Part shown: positions 53,616 to 62,935 of the stretch, piece by piece
Layout: each line of letters starts with the position of its first letter
Numbering within the stretch: position 1 is the stretch's first letter
Source of the DNA: Streptosporangium violaceochromogenes
Lineage (GTDB): Bacteria > Actinomycetota > Actinomycetes > Streptosporangiales > Streptosporangiaceae
Direction of reading: 5' to 3'
Assembly: GCF_014654615.1 (NCBI RefSeq)
Contig: NZ_BNBB01000001.1
Coordinates: forward strand, 124,001 to 188,000
Length of the DNA stretch: 64,000 nucleotides
Notes under the pieces: model-generated
What the model saw: only the letters and a program-made list of their open reading frames with translations
Databases searched by the model: none
Told to the model about the DNA's origin: nothing
Made by a program: the position numbers and the translations under genes

Positions 53616-55820
53616 TCAAATGACATCCAGGGGGTCAATACACACCCTGACCACCTCGGCGGTTTTGCGGGCGGACCGTACGCCGACGGCCCCCTTCAGC
53701 GCCGAGGCCAGCGCCGCCCCGCCCCCCTGCGGGACCCGCACCATCGCGCGTTCCCGCACCTGATCGTCTCGCGGCGTCTCCAGGGGAACGGGCCCGAGCA
53801 CCTGCGCCCCCTCCGGAAGCGCCGTCTCCCCGAGCATTTCCCGCACCGCCGCCGGAGAACCCGTCAGCGTCGCGATCCTCACCGCGGGCGGGAAACCCAG
53901 TTCTGTCCTTTCGGCCAGTTCCCGCTCGGCGTGGGTGACGGGATCCCAGCGCAGCAGCGCCTGAACGGCCGGCACCGAGGAGTCGGCGAGCACGACCAGC
54001 CCGGCCCGCGGGCGCAGCAGCGCCGCCGCGTTCATCCACCGGCGCAGCGCCTCCTCGGCGGCCCTCAGGTCCGGCCGGCCCAGCAGCGCCCACCCGTCCA
54101 GCAGCACGGCCGCCGCGTAACCGCCCTCGGCCACCGGCTCGGCCCCCGGGGTGGCCACCACCAGGGCGCGCGAGGAGCCGACCGTGGCGAGCACCCCGTC
54201 CCTGCCCGAGGTCTTGACCGGGACCGAGGGGAAGGCCCGCCCGAGTTCCTCGGCCGTACGGCGGGCACCCACCACCTGGGCCCGCACCCGGACGTCGCCG
54301 CAGGCCGGGCAGCGGCGCCCTGCCGCGATCCGGCCGCACCAGCGACAGGAGGGCACCTGGTGGCCGCCCCGCAGCGCGAGCGGCCCGCCGCAGTGCCCGC
54401 ACCGGGCCGGGGCCCGGCAGCTCCGGCAGGCCAGGGCGGGCAGGTAGCCCCGGCGGGGGACCTGCACCAGCACCGGGCCGTCCGCCAGCCCCTCGCGCAG
54501 CACACGCCAGGCGAGGGTGGGCAGCCGGGCGGCCCGCGCGGCCTCGTCCCGGGCCAGTTCGGAGTCGTCGCCCGCCGGGCGGACCCTCGGGGCCCTGGCC
54601 CTGACCGTCTGGCGGGGCGCGGCGACGGGAGCGGCCCAGCGGGCGGCCACGAGCCGGGTGGCCTCGGCCGTACGGGCGTACCCGCCGATGAGCAGGCCCG
54701 CCCCGCACTGGTGGGCGCGCAGCGCGAGGATCTCCCTGGCGTGCGGGTACGGCGCCAGCCGCTCGGCGTGCAGATCGTCCCCGTCGTCCCAGATCACCGC
54801 CAGCCCGAGGTCCTTGACCGGTGCGAACGCCGCTCCCCTGGTGCCGGCGACGACGCGGGCCTCTCCCCTGAGCACCCGCAGCCACCGCCGGTAGCGCTCG
54901 GCGGGTCCGAGGTCCGCGGTGAGCGTCACGTGCGCCCCCGGCTCCAGGACGGCGCCCAGCGCGGCACCGGCCAGCGCGACGTCCTTGCCGTCGGGCAGGA
55001 TCACCAGCGCTCCCCGCCCGCCGCGGAGCGTCTCGCGCACCGCGACCGCCACCGCCTCCGGCCAGCCCGGCCCGCTCCGGTCCGTCCCCGGCAGCGCCGT
55101 CCACACGACCCGGGGCGAGTCCCCCCGGGCGAGGGCGGCGAGGAACGCCTCCCCGTCCGGGTAGCCGGCCCACGGCCCCGCCCCCGCCGCCGCCTCGTCC
55201 GCCGCCCCGTTCGGCGCCTCATCCGGCGTGCTGTCCGGCGTGCTGTCCGCCCCCCCGGCCGGCACCGTGTCCGCCGGGCACGCCGCGGTCCCCGCCGCCG
55301 TTTCCACCGCCGTGTCCGGCCCGGCGTCCCGCTCCGGGGAGGAGGGCGCCGCCGTCCGCGCCCCCTCGGCCTCCACCCTGGCGTGGCGGGGCGGCACGGC
55401 CAGGCGCAGGACGTCTGCCAGCGTCCCGGCGTACCGGTCGGCCACGGCCCGGGCCAGCCGGGCGATCTCGGGGGTGAGCACCCGCTCGGGGGAGAGCACC
55501 CGCTCCAGCCGGAGCAGCGTGCCCTGGTGGTCGCTGCCGTCCGCCCGCTCCAGCAGGAAGCCGCCGACGAGCTTGCCCGCGAAACGGACCCGCACCCGCG
55601 TGCCCGGCGCCGCGACGGCGTCCAGGGAGGCGGGCACGAGGTAGTCGAACGGCCGGTCCAGGTGCGGCAGCGGCACGTCCACCGCGACCCGCGCGACCGG
55701 CAGCACGGCGGCGGGCTCCGGCACCCCCCGGGCCTGCGGGGGGGCGGGAGCGGACCGGTCGCGAACGGCGTCGAGCGGGAGCAGGGCGTCGTCGTCCGGC
55801 GAGGGGTGGGCGTGGGTCAC
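53616..55820 (-). CDS. priA: Primosomal protein N' (PriA), helicase motifs degenerate
   Basis: PriA restarts stalled replication forks. The 734-residue protein keeps the N-terminal DNA-binding domain (VDVPLPHLDRPFDYLVPASL, then RVRVRFAGKLVGGFLLER) and the double zinc-binding cysteine cluster (CRSCRAPARCGHCGG, CRWCG, CPACG; about residues 462-508). The ATP loop expected after strand one reads ALPGTDRSGPGWPEA without the GKT, and the DEAH position reads WDDGDD. Actinobacterial PriA proteins are known to be degenerate in this way, so it probably works as a loader without helicase activity. An Ala/Asp/Pro-rich insertion with short repeats lies around 150-215. Confidence 0.9.
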   Translation of the reverse strand: MTHAHPSPDDDALLPLDAVRDRSAPAPPQARGVPEPAAVLPVARVAVDVPLPHLDRPFDYLVPASLDAVAAPGTRVRVRFAGKLVGGFLLERADGSDHQGTLLRLERVLSPERVLTPEIARLARAVADRYAGTLADVLRLAVPPRHARVEAEGARTAAPSSPERDAGPDTAVETAAGTAACPADTVPAGGADSTPDSTPDEAPNGAADEAAAGAGPWAGYPDGEAFLAALARGDSPRVVWTALPGTDRSGPGWPEAVAVAVRETLRGGRGALVILPDGKDVALAGAALGAVLEPGAHVTLTADLGPAERYRRWLRVLRGEARVVAGTRGAAFAPVKDLGLAVIWDDGDDLHAERLAPYPHAREILALRAHQCGAGLLIGGYARTAEATRLVAARWAAPVAAPRQTVRARAPRVRPAGDDSELARDEAARAARLPTLAWRVLREGLADGPVLVQVPRRGYLPALACRSCRAPARCGHCGGPLALRGGHQVPSCRWCGRIAAGRRCPACGDVRVRAQVVGARRTAEELGRAFPSVPVKTSGRDGVLATVGSSRALVVATPGAEPVAEGGYAAAVLLDGWALLGRPDLRAAEEALRRWMNAAALLRPRAGLVVLADSSVPAVQALLRWDPVTHAERELAERTELGFPPAVRIATLTGSPAAVREMLGETALPEGAQVLGPVPLETPRDDQVRERAMVRVPQGGGAALASALKGAVGVRSARKTAEVVRVCIDPLDVI

Positions 55821-56183
55821 CCACTTGTCCTACCAGATGCGCGGGCGCGCTCCGGCCACCGGCGGCGGGCAGGCGGGGACGGGAAGGTCCGCACCGGACG
55901 GCGGAACCGGATCTCTCACGGCCGAAACCCGTCCACCGGACCGAAAGGGGAAGACAATCGACCGGTGGCGGGCGGTCCGCGACCGCGCCGGGAGGGGAAC
56001 CGGGCGGAAAGTTGTTGGCCAGTGGGTCACGCCCGACACAGGAAAAACCCCAACATTACTTCAGGTGGAAGGGGACCCCTCCCTCGAAACCACCTGACGC
56101 TGCGGAACGCTGGAGCACACGGTGTCCCACTGGCCGCCTCCATCATGGCCACCGACCCAATGCTCCCGCATCGGGCGATGTGC
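55821..56183. other. Intergenic region between the LuxR pair and priA
   Basis: This 363-bp region separates two minus-strand units. Positions 56020-56090 are AT-richer than the surroundings (AAAAACC, ATTACTT). Short plus-strand open frames here have no ribosome-binding site or recognisable product. No clear promoter pair or strong terminator was seen. Confidence 0.4.
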
Positions 56184-57440
56184 CTATTTGGACGGCTGAT
56201 AATCGCTTTCGGCCACCCACGCCGCCACCTGGGTACGGGAGGCCAGTCCCCCCTTGGTGAGGATGTTACGGACATGCGCGTCCACCGTACGCTTGGCGAT
56301 GTCCAGCCGTACGGCGATCTCCGGGTTCGACAGGCCCTCGGTGATCAATTCGGCCACCTGAAGCTCCCGGACGCTCAGGGCCCCGCCGACCGGCCGCGCC
56401 ATCCGCCCGGCCTGCCGGGGCCGGGGGATGCGCCCCTCTCCCCGCAGCGGCTGCGGCACGGCCGGCCGCCACCGCTCCCCGGACGGCTCAAGCCCCACCT
56501 CCCGGTAGGCCTCCAGCATGCGGTGGCGTCCTTCCGGCTCCCGCAGCACGATCGACCCCTCGGCCAGCTCGGTCAGGACCGGCGCGACCCGTTCCGCCGC
56601 GAACCCCGCCCCGCAGGCCCGCCGGGCGTCCTCCAGGTCGAAGGGACCGGGCAGCGCCGACAGCAGCGTCCACAACCGGCGCTGCTCGTCGTCGCACAGC
56701 GCGCGACTCCACTCGACGGCGGCGCGCAGGTCGCGGTGGCGCGGCAGCGCCGCCCTGCTGACCCCTGTCAGCAGGCTGAGCCTGTCGCGCAGCCCCTCCA
56801 GCAGATCCCTGGCCGACAGGGAGCGCGCCCGGGCGGCGGCGAGCTCGATCGCCAGCGGCAGCCCGTCCAGCCTGGCGCAGATCTCGGCGACCACCGGCCC
56901 GGCCGCCGGGGTCAGCGCGAAGCCCGGGTCGGCGGCCATCGCCCGGTCCTCGAACAGCCGCACGGCCGCGGTGAGCGGCAGCGGCCGAAGCTCCAGCACC
57001 CGCTCCCCGGGCAGGCCCAGCCGGCGGCGGCCGGTGACCATCACCGCGACCCCGGGCGCCCCGCGCAGCAGAGCCCCGGCCAGTTCGGAGACCTCCCCGA
57101 GGAGATGTTCGCAGGTGTCGAGCACGACGAGCAGCCGCCGGGCGCGCAGCGCGGCGGCGATCTCCGGGGCGGAGGCGGGGCCGCCGAGCCCGAGCGCCTC
57201 GGCCAGGGCGGCCGCCGGGTCGGCGGTACCGGACAGCTCGGCCCGCCAGACCCCGTCGCCGAACCGGCGGCCCAGCCTGGCGGCCAGGCGCAGGGCGGTA
57301 CGGCTCTTGCCCACCCCGGCGGGGCCGGTGACGGTCATGAGCCCGCCCTTGGCGAGGCGGGCGAGACCCTTGGCCAGTTCCTCGGCCCGCCCCACGAAAC
57401 TGGACAGATCAACAGGCAGATTTCCCGGCCGCCGCGCCAT
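56184..57440 (-). CDS. ATPase-LuxR regulator, short form
   Basis: A regulator with an NB-ARC/AAA-type ATPase domain and a C-terminal LuxR/GerE helix-turn-helix. Walker A GPAGVGKSRTALRL lies near residue 40, Walker B RLLVVLDTCEHLL near 105, and the HTH (LSVRELQVAELITEGLSNPE, then RTVDAHVRNIL) near 350-405. At 418 residues it lacks the long TPR-like sensor region found in its neighbour. The ATG at 57438-57440 has GGAGGG five bases upstream and is preferred over a GTG two codons earlier. Signal and targets are unknown. Confidence 0.88.
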   Translation of the reverse strand: MARRPGNLPVDLSSFVGRAEELAKGLARLAKGGLMTVTGPAGVGKSRTALRLAARLGRRFGDGVWRAELSGTADPAAALAEALGLGGPASAPEIAAALRARRLLVVLDTCEHLLGEVSELAGALLRGAPGVAVMVTGRRRLGLPGERVLELRPLPLTAAVRLFEDRAMAADPGFALTPAAGPVVAEICARLDGLPLAIELAAARARSLSARDLLEGLRDRLSLLTGVSRAALPRHRDLRAAVEWSRALCDDEQRRLWTLLSALPGPFDLEDARRACGAGFAAERVAPVLTELAEGSIVLREPEGRHRMLEAYREVGLEPSGERWRPAVPQPLRGEGRIPRPRQAGRMARPVGGALSVRELQVAELITEGLSNPEIAVRLDIAKRTVDAHVRNILTKGGLASRTQVAAWVAESDYQPSK

Positions 57441-57480
57441 CTTCACCCTCCGAGTCCAGCCAAACGGTAACAGGTGACGG

Positions 57481-59814
57481 TTATCCGCGTCTCTTACGCC
57501 GCCTGGTGACCCAGGCCGCTATCTGGGCGCGTGCCGTGAAATCGAGCTTGGCCAGGATGTGCTCGACGTGGGAGTCGACGGTCCGGGGGAAGATCTCCAG
57601 GCGGTGGGCGATCTGCCGGTTGGTCAGGCCCTCGGCGATCAACTCGGCGACCTCCCCCTCCCGGTCGGTCAGCGGCGCCCATCGGGAGCCGTGCCGTACG
57701 GCGGACCCCTTGGCGCCCTCCTCGTCGAGCGCGTAGGCGATCGCGCCCTCCAGGCCGAGCGCCGCCCCCTCGCGGGTCGCCCGCGCGAGCTGCCGGACCG
57801 GCATCTCCCGCGCGAGCAGCCGCGCGCAGCGGGCGCTCTCCTGGATCACCATCGGGTGCCCCTGCTCCAGCAGGCCCTTGTCGCACCGCTCGGCGTGCGC
57901 CGCGGCGAGCAGCCGCGCGGCCCTGACCAGGTCACCGGCGGCCGCGGCGGCGCAGGCCAGCAGCTCCAGGCAGAAGACGATGCCCATGGTGTCGGAGAAG
58001 TGCCGTTTGACCTGAAGGGAGTCGCGCGCGTGCGCGGCCGTCCTGCCGGCGTCGCCCTCGGCCCAGGCGACCAGGCCCAGGCCGTAGTCGGCGTAGGCGC
58101 TCGCCCACGTCTCGCCCAGTTCCTCGCACAGGTGCCGGCACTCCAGGAAGACCTTTCCGGCCTCGGCCGCCTCACCGCCCCACACCAGGCTCGTGCCCAG
58201 CTCGACCATCGCGGGCAGAAGCACCTCGGGCAGCTCCCTGGCGGGCCTGAGCCGCTCGACGACCTCGCCGAGCATCCGCTCGGCGCGCAACGGGTCTCCC
58301 TCGACGAAGGCGAGCGTGCCGCCCATCTTCAGCAGGACGAGCTGGACCAGGTCACCGTCGGGCGTGCCGGGCGGGCAGTGCTCCCTGCACCGTTCCAGCA
58401 GCCGCCGCGCCTCCTGGAGGTCGCCCCGGGCGTTGGCGATGTAGACGAGCGTGAGCACTCCCCACGCCCACGCCTGCCGGCCGGGCAGAGGCCGCGCGAG
58501 GAGCCGCTCCAGCTGATGCCGGCCCTCCCTGAGCATTCCGCAGGCCACCCAGAGGTACCACAGTCCCGCGGCCGTCATCAGACCCGTCTCCTGCAGGGCG
58601 GGGTCCTCGGCGCAGAGATCGAGGGCGGCGCGGAGGTTGGGCCACTCCCACCGGACGCGCCTCCAGGTCTCCAGCTGGTCGCCGTGCCGCCCGGACTCCT
58701 TGCCGCGCAGCGCCAGCGCGCGGTAGTGGCTCAGGTGGCGGCGGCGCAGCCGTTCCCTGTCGCGGGTGTCCCCGCCTTCGACCAGCTTGGCCGCGCCGTA
58801 CTCCCGGATGATCTCCAGCAGCCGGTAGACCGTGCCCTCGCCCCGCTTGACCGGGATCACGATTGACTTGTCCACCAGGCCGAGCAGCGCGGGAAGGACC
58901 CGCTCGGCGGGCAGGGCCTCGTCGGCGCAGACCTCCTCGGCCGCGGCGGCGTCGAAGGAGGAGACGAAGACCGGAAGCCGTGACCACAGCAGCCGCTCGT
59001 CGGGGGTGCACAGCTCGTGACTCCAGTCGACGGTGGCGCCGACGGTCGGGTGCCGCCCGCCGGCCGTACGGCCGGACAGCAGCCAGAGCCTGTCGTCCAG
59101 GAGGGAGCGGATCCGGTCGAGGGGAAGCTCGCCCGTCCGGACGGCCACCAGCTCGATGGCCAGCGGGATGCCCTCAAGCCTGGCGCAGATCTCGGCGACC
59201 TCCCGGGCGTCGGCGTCGGTGAGCCGGTAGGCCGGGTTCACGATCCTCGCCCGATCGACGAACAGCGCCACCGCGTCGCAGCGGGAGAGCGTGGTCGCGG
59301 ACGCCCCGGCGCGCGGGCCGGGCAGGGGCATCGGCGGGAGATCCACGATGTGCTCGCCGGGCACGCCGAGCGGCTGCCTGCTGGTGGCCAGGATCCGCAG
59401 CCTGGGGCTGCTCTGCAGCAGGGTCTGCGCCAGCCCGGCGCAGGCGTCCACGAGGTGCTCGCAGGTGTCGAGGACCAGCAGGACCCGCCGGTCGCGGAGG
59501 TGCTCGGCCAGCACCTCGTCGCCGGGCCCCGCGGACAGGTCCGTGACGTCGAGCGCGTGGGCCACGGCCTGCTCCAGCCGCGCCGGGTCGCTCACCCCCG
59601 CCAGTTCCACGAACACGACCCCGTCGCCGAAGAACCGGCCCACCTCCGAGGCCGTCCTGACCGCCACCCGGGACTTGCCGATACCCGCCACGCCGGTGAC
59701 CGTGACCAGCCGGGAGACGCGAAGAAGACGCTTGACCCGCCGGACCTCGTCCTTGCGCCCGATGAAGCGTGTGGCCTGCGCGGGCGGCTCTCCCGCCCCT
59801 GACCGCCTGATCAC
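57481..59814 (-). CDS. ATPase-LuxR regulator, long form
   Basis: A 777-residue regulator with the same ATPase core (Walker A GVAGIGKSRVAV near residue 41, RRVLLVLDTCEHLVD near 110), a helical region of TPR-like repeats (about 330-690) and a C-terminal LuxR HTH (LTDREGEVAELIAEGLTNRQ, then RTVDSHVEHIL). The architecture resembles large ATP-binding LuxR activators in actinomycetes. It precedes the short regulator by 40 bp, so the pair is probably co-transcribed. The GTG start at 59812-59814 has GGGGGAG upstream. Confidence 0.9.
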   Translation of the reverse strand: MIRRSGAGEPPAQATRFIGRKDEVRRVKRLLRVSRLVTVTGVAGIGKSRVAVRTASEVGRFFGDGVVFVELAGVSDPARLEQAVAHALDVTDLSAGPGDEVLAEHLRDRRVLLVLDTCEHLVDACAGLAQTLLQSSPRLRILATSRQPLGVPGEHIVDLPPMPLPGPRAGASATTLSRCDAVALFVDRARIVNPAYRLTDADAREVAEICARLEGIPLAIELVAVRTGELPLDRIRSLLDDRLWLLSGRTAGGRHPTVGATVDWSHELCTPDERLLWSRLPVFVSSFDAAAAEEVCADEALPAERVLPALLGLVDKSIVIPVKRGEGTVYRLLEIIREYGAAKLVEGGDTRDRERLRRRHLSHYRALALRGKESGRHGDQLETWRRVRWEWPNLRAALDLCAEDPALQETGLMTAAGLWYLWVACGMLREGRHQLERLLARPLPGRQAWAWGVLTLVYIANARGDLQEARRLLERCREHCPPGTPDGDLVQLVLLKMGGTLAFVEGDPLRAERMLGEVVERLRPARELPEVLLPAMVELGTSLVWGGEAAEAGKVFLECRHLCEELGETWASAYADYGLGLVAWAEGDAGRTAAHARDSLQVKRHFSDTMGIVFCLELLACAAAAAGDLVRAARLLAAAHAERCDKGLLEQGHPMVIQESARCARLLAREMPVRQLARATREGAALGLEGAIAYALDEEGAKGSAVRHGSRWAPLTDREGEVAELIAEGLTNRQIAHRLEIFPRTVDSHVEHILAKLDFTARAQIAAWVTRRRKRRG

Positions 59815-60855
59815 GTCTCCCCCACCATCTCCACAGAGAAGTTACACAGAGACCGACGCTTCAGGGGCCTCGGGGGCCGACCGGCCGCGGACGGGCAGGT
59901 CGGGGCGGGGTCCGTGGTCCGTGACGGCCCTCGCGGACTCGGAGGACCGCCGCCACGGGCCTTCCCCCCACGTGGCGCTTTCCGAGACGTGACAGTGATC
60001 CGGCCTCCTCCCATTTTCCCCTCTCCGGCGGCTCTGTGGACATCGTCCGGGACACGACCGGGTGCTCCGGGCGGCTCCCGGTGACGCCCGCCCGATCCGC
60101 CCGATTTGCCCGCGACGGCACCCTGCGGTGGCTCCCGTCCCCGCTCGTGCCACGGGCGGTCTCCCAAGAGGACCGGGGACCCCCCGGCGTGATGGCCGGA
60201 CCCCGGCGCGCCGGGGGGTCGTCGGCTCCGGCCCGGCCCCGCACGAGCCGTCATGGCGAAGCCGATCGGTCAGGTGGTCGGACGGGGGCTTACCCGGGGA
60301 GCCGGCGAGACGCGAGCGCGCCGACGGGGTCGGTGCCCGCCATCGTGTGGCGGGTTGAATTATCAGCGCTTCCTCCGACAAAGTGACCTATCTTTACGGA
60401 ACTGTCAATGGCAATTCCCATTTACCCATCTTTGCTCGAAAGAGAGCGTATTTATCGCCAAACCAGGCCGCGCGAGGCCGATCACCCATTCCCCGAATGA
60501 TATAAAACGGATTTCCCGCTCATCGTCGCACATGCCGGCAGCGGCGGCCGGCACGATCCGCCCGCTCTGCCCGCCGTACTCCCTCTCGGCGACCGTCCCC
60601 GGAAGCTCGCCTCTGCGGGGAGCGCGGGCGCGCGGGGAACGATCCCGTCCGGACCGCTCCCGGCCGTCTCCGCCGGCCCCGGAGGCCGCCGGGCACGCCC
60701 CCGCGGGGGAGGGACGGCCCGGGGAAGGCCGTCCCTCCCCGGGCTCGCGGAAAACCGGGAACGAAGCGGCACCGAGGAACGAGACAGGGAAAGACGGGCG
60801 GCTCCGGAGAAGAGAGAAAGAAGCCCTCCAGGCGCGGAGGCGGGGCGACAGACGA
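59815..60855. other. Long non-coding stretch between the LuxR pair and metK
   Basis: About 1 kb without a credible gene. Open frames on both strands lack ribosome-binding sites and domain features. Positions 60350-60500 form an AT-rich island (for example TTATCAGCG, TTTATCGCC, ATATAAAACGG) that could hold a promoter or regulatory site. The rest is GC-rich and unremarkable. Confidence 0.45.
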
Positions 60856-60950
60856 GCACGGAAAACACGGAAAAATACGGGTAAGCACGGAAAAGCGCGG
60901 GAATACGTGGGAAAGCGCGGTAATGTACGGGAAAGCGTGGAAAACAGCCG
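60856..60950. repeat. Phased 10-bp tandem repeats with A-tracts
   Basis: Nine consecutive 10-base units run in exact register from 60861 to 60950: GAAAACACGG, AAAAATACGG, GTAAGCACGG, AAAAGCGCGG, GAATACGTGG, GAAAGCGCGG, TAATGTACGG, GAAAGCGTGG and the degenerate AAAACAGCCG, with a partial unit GAGCACG before. The consensus is GAAAGCRYGG. Because 10 bp is close to one helical turn, the A-tracts fall on one face, which would bend the DNA. The array lies about 100 bp beyond the metK stop. Confidence 0.85.
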
Positions 60951-61003
60951 GGGCGCACCGCCGCCGTGGACCGTGCCCTCACGGGAACGGCGGGGAAACG
61001 ACG

Positions 61004-61035
61004 ACGGCCCCCGTGAAACACCTCACGGGAGCCGT
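61004..61035 (-). terminator. Terminator-like hairpin of metK
   Basis: On the minus strand ACGGCTCCCGTGA (61023-61035) pairs with TCACGGGGGCCGT (61004-61016), 13 base pairs with one G-U, loop of six. It begins 13 bases after the metK stop and is followed by CGTCGTTTCC. Confidence 0.75.
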
Positions 61036-61048
61036 CACCGAACAGGTG

Positions 61049-62236
61049 TCAGAGACCGGCGGCGGCGCGCAGCGCCTCGGCTCGGTCGGTTGCCTCCCAG
61101 GAGAACTCGGGCCGGCCGAAGTGGCCGTAGGCCGAGGTGGCCGAGTAGATCGGGCGGAGCAGGTCGAGGTCGCGGATGATCGCGGCCGGGCGCAGGTCGA
61201 AGACCTTGAGCACGGCCTCCTGGATCTTGCCGATCTCGGCCTTCTCGGTGCCGAAGGTCTCGACGAACACACCGACCGGCTGCGCCTTGCCGATGGCGTA
61301 GGCGACCTGGACCTCGGCCCGGTCGGCCAGGCCCGCGGCCACGATGTTCTTGGCGACCCACCGCATGGCGTAGGCGGCCGAGCGGTCCACCTTGGACGGG
61401 TCCTTGCCGGAGAAGGCGCCGCCGCCGTGACGGGCCATGCCGCCGTAGGTGTCAACGATGATCTTGCGGCCGGTCAGGCCGGCGTCCCCCATCGGGCCGC
61501 CGATCTCGAAACGGCCGGTCGGGTTGACCAGCAGGCGGTACCCCTCGACGGCGATCTCCAGGCCGGCGAGCACGGGGTCGACCACGTGCTCCTTGATGTC
61601 CGGGGTGAGCATCTCCTTCAGGTCGATCTCGGCCGCGTGCTGGGTGGAGACGACCACGGTGTCGAGGCGGATCGGCAGGTCGCCGTCGTACTCGACGGTG
61701 ACCTGGGTCTTGCCGTCGGGGCGCAGGTAGGGGACGACGCCCTCCTTGCGCACCTGCGAGAGCCGCTCGGCCAGGCGGTGGGCGAGCTGGATCGGCAGCG
61801 GCATCAGCTCGGGGGTCTCACGGCAGGCGTAGCCGAACATCAGGCCCTGGTCGCCCGCGCCCTGGCGGTCGAACTCGTCGCCGGCCTCGCCCTCGCGGGA
61901 CTCGTAGGCGTCGTCGACCCCCTGGGCGATGTCGGGCGACTGCGCGCCGATGGACACCGAGACGCCGCAGGAGGCGCCGTCGAACCCCTTGTGGGAGGCG
62001 TCGTAGCCGATTTCGAGGATTTTCTCCCGGATGAGCCCGGGGATGTCGACGTAGGTCTCCGTCGTCACCTCTCCGGCGACGTGGACCTGACCGGTGGTGA
62101 TCAGCGTCTCGACCGCGACGCGGCTCCGGGGGTCACCCTTGAGCATGGCGTCGAGAATCGCGTCACTGATCTGGTCGGCGATCTTGTCCGGGTGGCCCTC
62201 GGTGACCGACTCGGAGGTGAACAGGCGACGGGACAA
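61049..62236 (-). CDS. metK: S-adenosylmethionine synthetase
   Basis: MetK makes SAM from methionine and ATP. The 395-residue protein has [22 protein letters not shown] (quoted in part) with the catalytic histidine, [16 protein letters not shown], the phosphate loop [19 protein letters not shown] and [15 protein letters not shown]. The start is an unusual TTG (62234-62236) with AGGAG eight bases upstream. The leader contains competing hairpin arms, described separately. SAM also serves the RsmB/RsmH methyltransferases in this window. Confidence 0.97.
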   Translation of the reverse strand: MSRRLFTSESVTEGHPDKIADQISDAILDAMLKGDPRSRVAVETLITTGQVHVAGEVTTETYVDIPGLIREKILEIGYDASHKGFDGASCGVSVSIGAQSPDIAQGVDDAYESREGEAGDEFDRQGAGDQGLMFGYACRETPELMPLPIQLAHRLAERLSQVRKEGVVPYLRPDGKTQVTVEYDGDLPIRLDTVVVSTQHAAEIDLKEMLTPDIKEHVVDPVLAGLEIAVEGYRLLVNPTGRFEIGGPMGDAGLTGRKIIVDTYGGMARHGGGAFSGKDPSKVDRSAAYAMRWVAKNIVAAGLADRAEVQVAYAIGKAQPVGVFVETFGTEKAEIGKIQEAVLKVFDLRPAAIIRDLDLLRPIYSATSAYGHFGRPEFSWEATDRAEALRAAAGL

Positions 62237-62261
62237 GTCAGTGGCTCCTATGCAGCGGCTG

Positions 62262-62298
62262 CTGGCGTCTGGGGGCTCTGGCGTCCGCGGGACGCCAG
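62262..62298 (-). promoter_or_regulatory. metK leader with two alternative hairpins
   Basis: In the minus-strand RNA CTGGCGTC (62291-62298) comes first and is followed by two copies of its exact complement GACGCCAG, at 62278-62285 and 62262-62269. The first copy gives a tight hairpin (stem extended to nine bases, loop of three), the second a larger one; they exclude each other. The start codon is 26 bases further on. It does not match the SAM riboswitch classes known to me. Confidence 0.5.
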
Positions 62299-62311
62299 TA
62301 GCGCTCGCCGA

Positions 62312-62317
62312 ATTGTA
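62312..62317 (-). promoter_or_regulatory. Candidate -10 element of metK
   Basis: TACAAT on the minus strand places the expected start near 62305, so the leader would be about 70 bases and would begin just before the alternative hairpins. The -35 region is GC-rich and has no TTGAC-like match. Confidence 0.4.
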
Positions 62318-62489
62318 GCCCTACCTGGAGCGGCGCCGCGAAACCATCCTCCGCGCGGCGAGCCGGAGCCGCCAAGAGCCGCCTCCGCGGGCGCGGCCGG
62401 GGAAGCGGCGGGCCGAACCCGGCGCGCCCCGGCCACGCCGGCGGCCGGCGGTACGGCGGGCCCCGGCGGCGCGACCGAGCGGCGGCCGG

Positions 62490-62858
62490 TCACAGGTCGG
62501 GAAGCGGGTCGGGGGGCAGCGTCTCGGGCGCGAAGACCTCCGCGTCGGCGGCGCACACCACCGCGGCGTACTCCTCGTCGATCGCGAACACCATGCCGCC
62601 GAACTCGATGGCCGCCCCCTCGGAGAACGCGACCGGGCCCAGGCGGGTCCGGCGCCCGTGGGTGGCGTAGATCGAGCTCGGCGCCCCGCGGTCGAAGAAC
62701 CTGGTCGACAGCACGAAGATCGACCGGTCGGTGACGACGATCAGGAAGGTGGCCATCCCCGGCGCGCTCACCGACAGCGCGGGCAGGATGTAGCGGATGT
62801 CCTCCCCCGGCGGAAGCAGCGCGCGGCAGCGCGCCCTGACGACACCAGGCACCGGCAT
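62490..62858 (-). CDS. Small uncharacterised protein, possibly PH-like
   Basis: A 122-residue protein without signal peptide. It is a run of beta strands (FLIVVTDRSIFVLS, IYATHGRRTRLGPVAF, AIEFGGMVFAIDEEYAAVV) after a short MPVPGVVRARCRALLPPGEDI helix, reminiscent of small bacterial PH-like domains, but no family can be named. The ATG has GGAGGG seven bases upstream, supporting a real gene. It lies between coaBC and metK on the same strand. Confidence 0.65.
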   Translation of the reverse strand: MPVPGVVRARCRALLPPGEDIRYILPALSVSAPGMATFLIVVTDRSIFVLSTRFFDRGAPSSIYATHGRRTRLGPVAFSEGAAIEFGGMVFAIDEEYAAVVCAADAEVFAPETLPPDPLPDL

Positions 62859-62935
62859 GGTCGAACCCTCCCGGCCTCACATTCCCGGTCACTCCGGACG
62901 CAGTATCCGCCGGGAGAGGATCTCCGGCAAGGAGT

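Noticed and set aside
55825-56260. Small plus-strand genes in the priA-LuxR gap
   Set aside because: No ribosome-binding site or recognisable sequence; direction opposite to both neighbours.
60856-60950. CRISPR-like array
   Set aside because: Units of 10 bp have no spacers and no cas genes are nearby.
60253-61179. A 308-codon plus-strand open frame through the metK downstream region
   Set aside because: It has no ribosome-binding site, runs through the 10-bp repeats and the metK terminator, and shows no domain.
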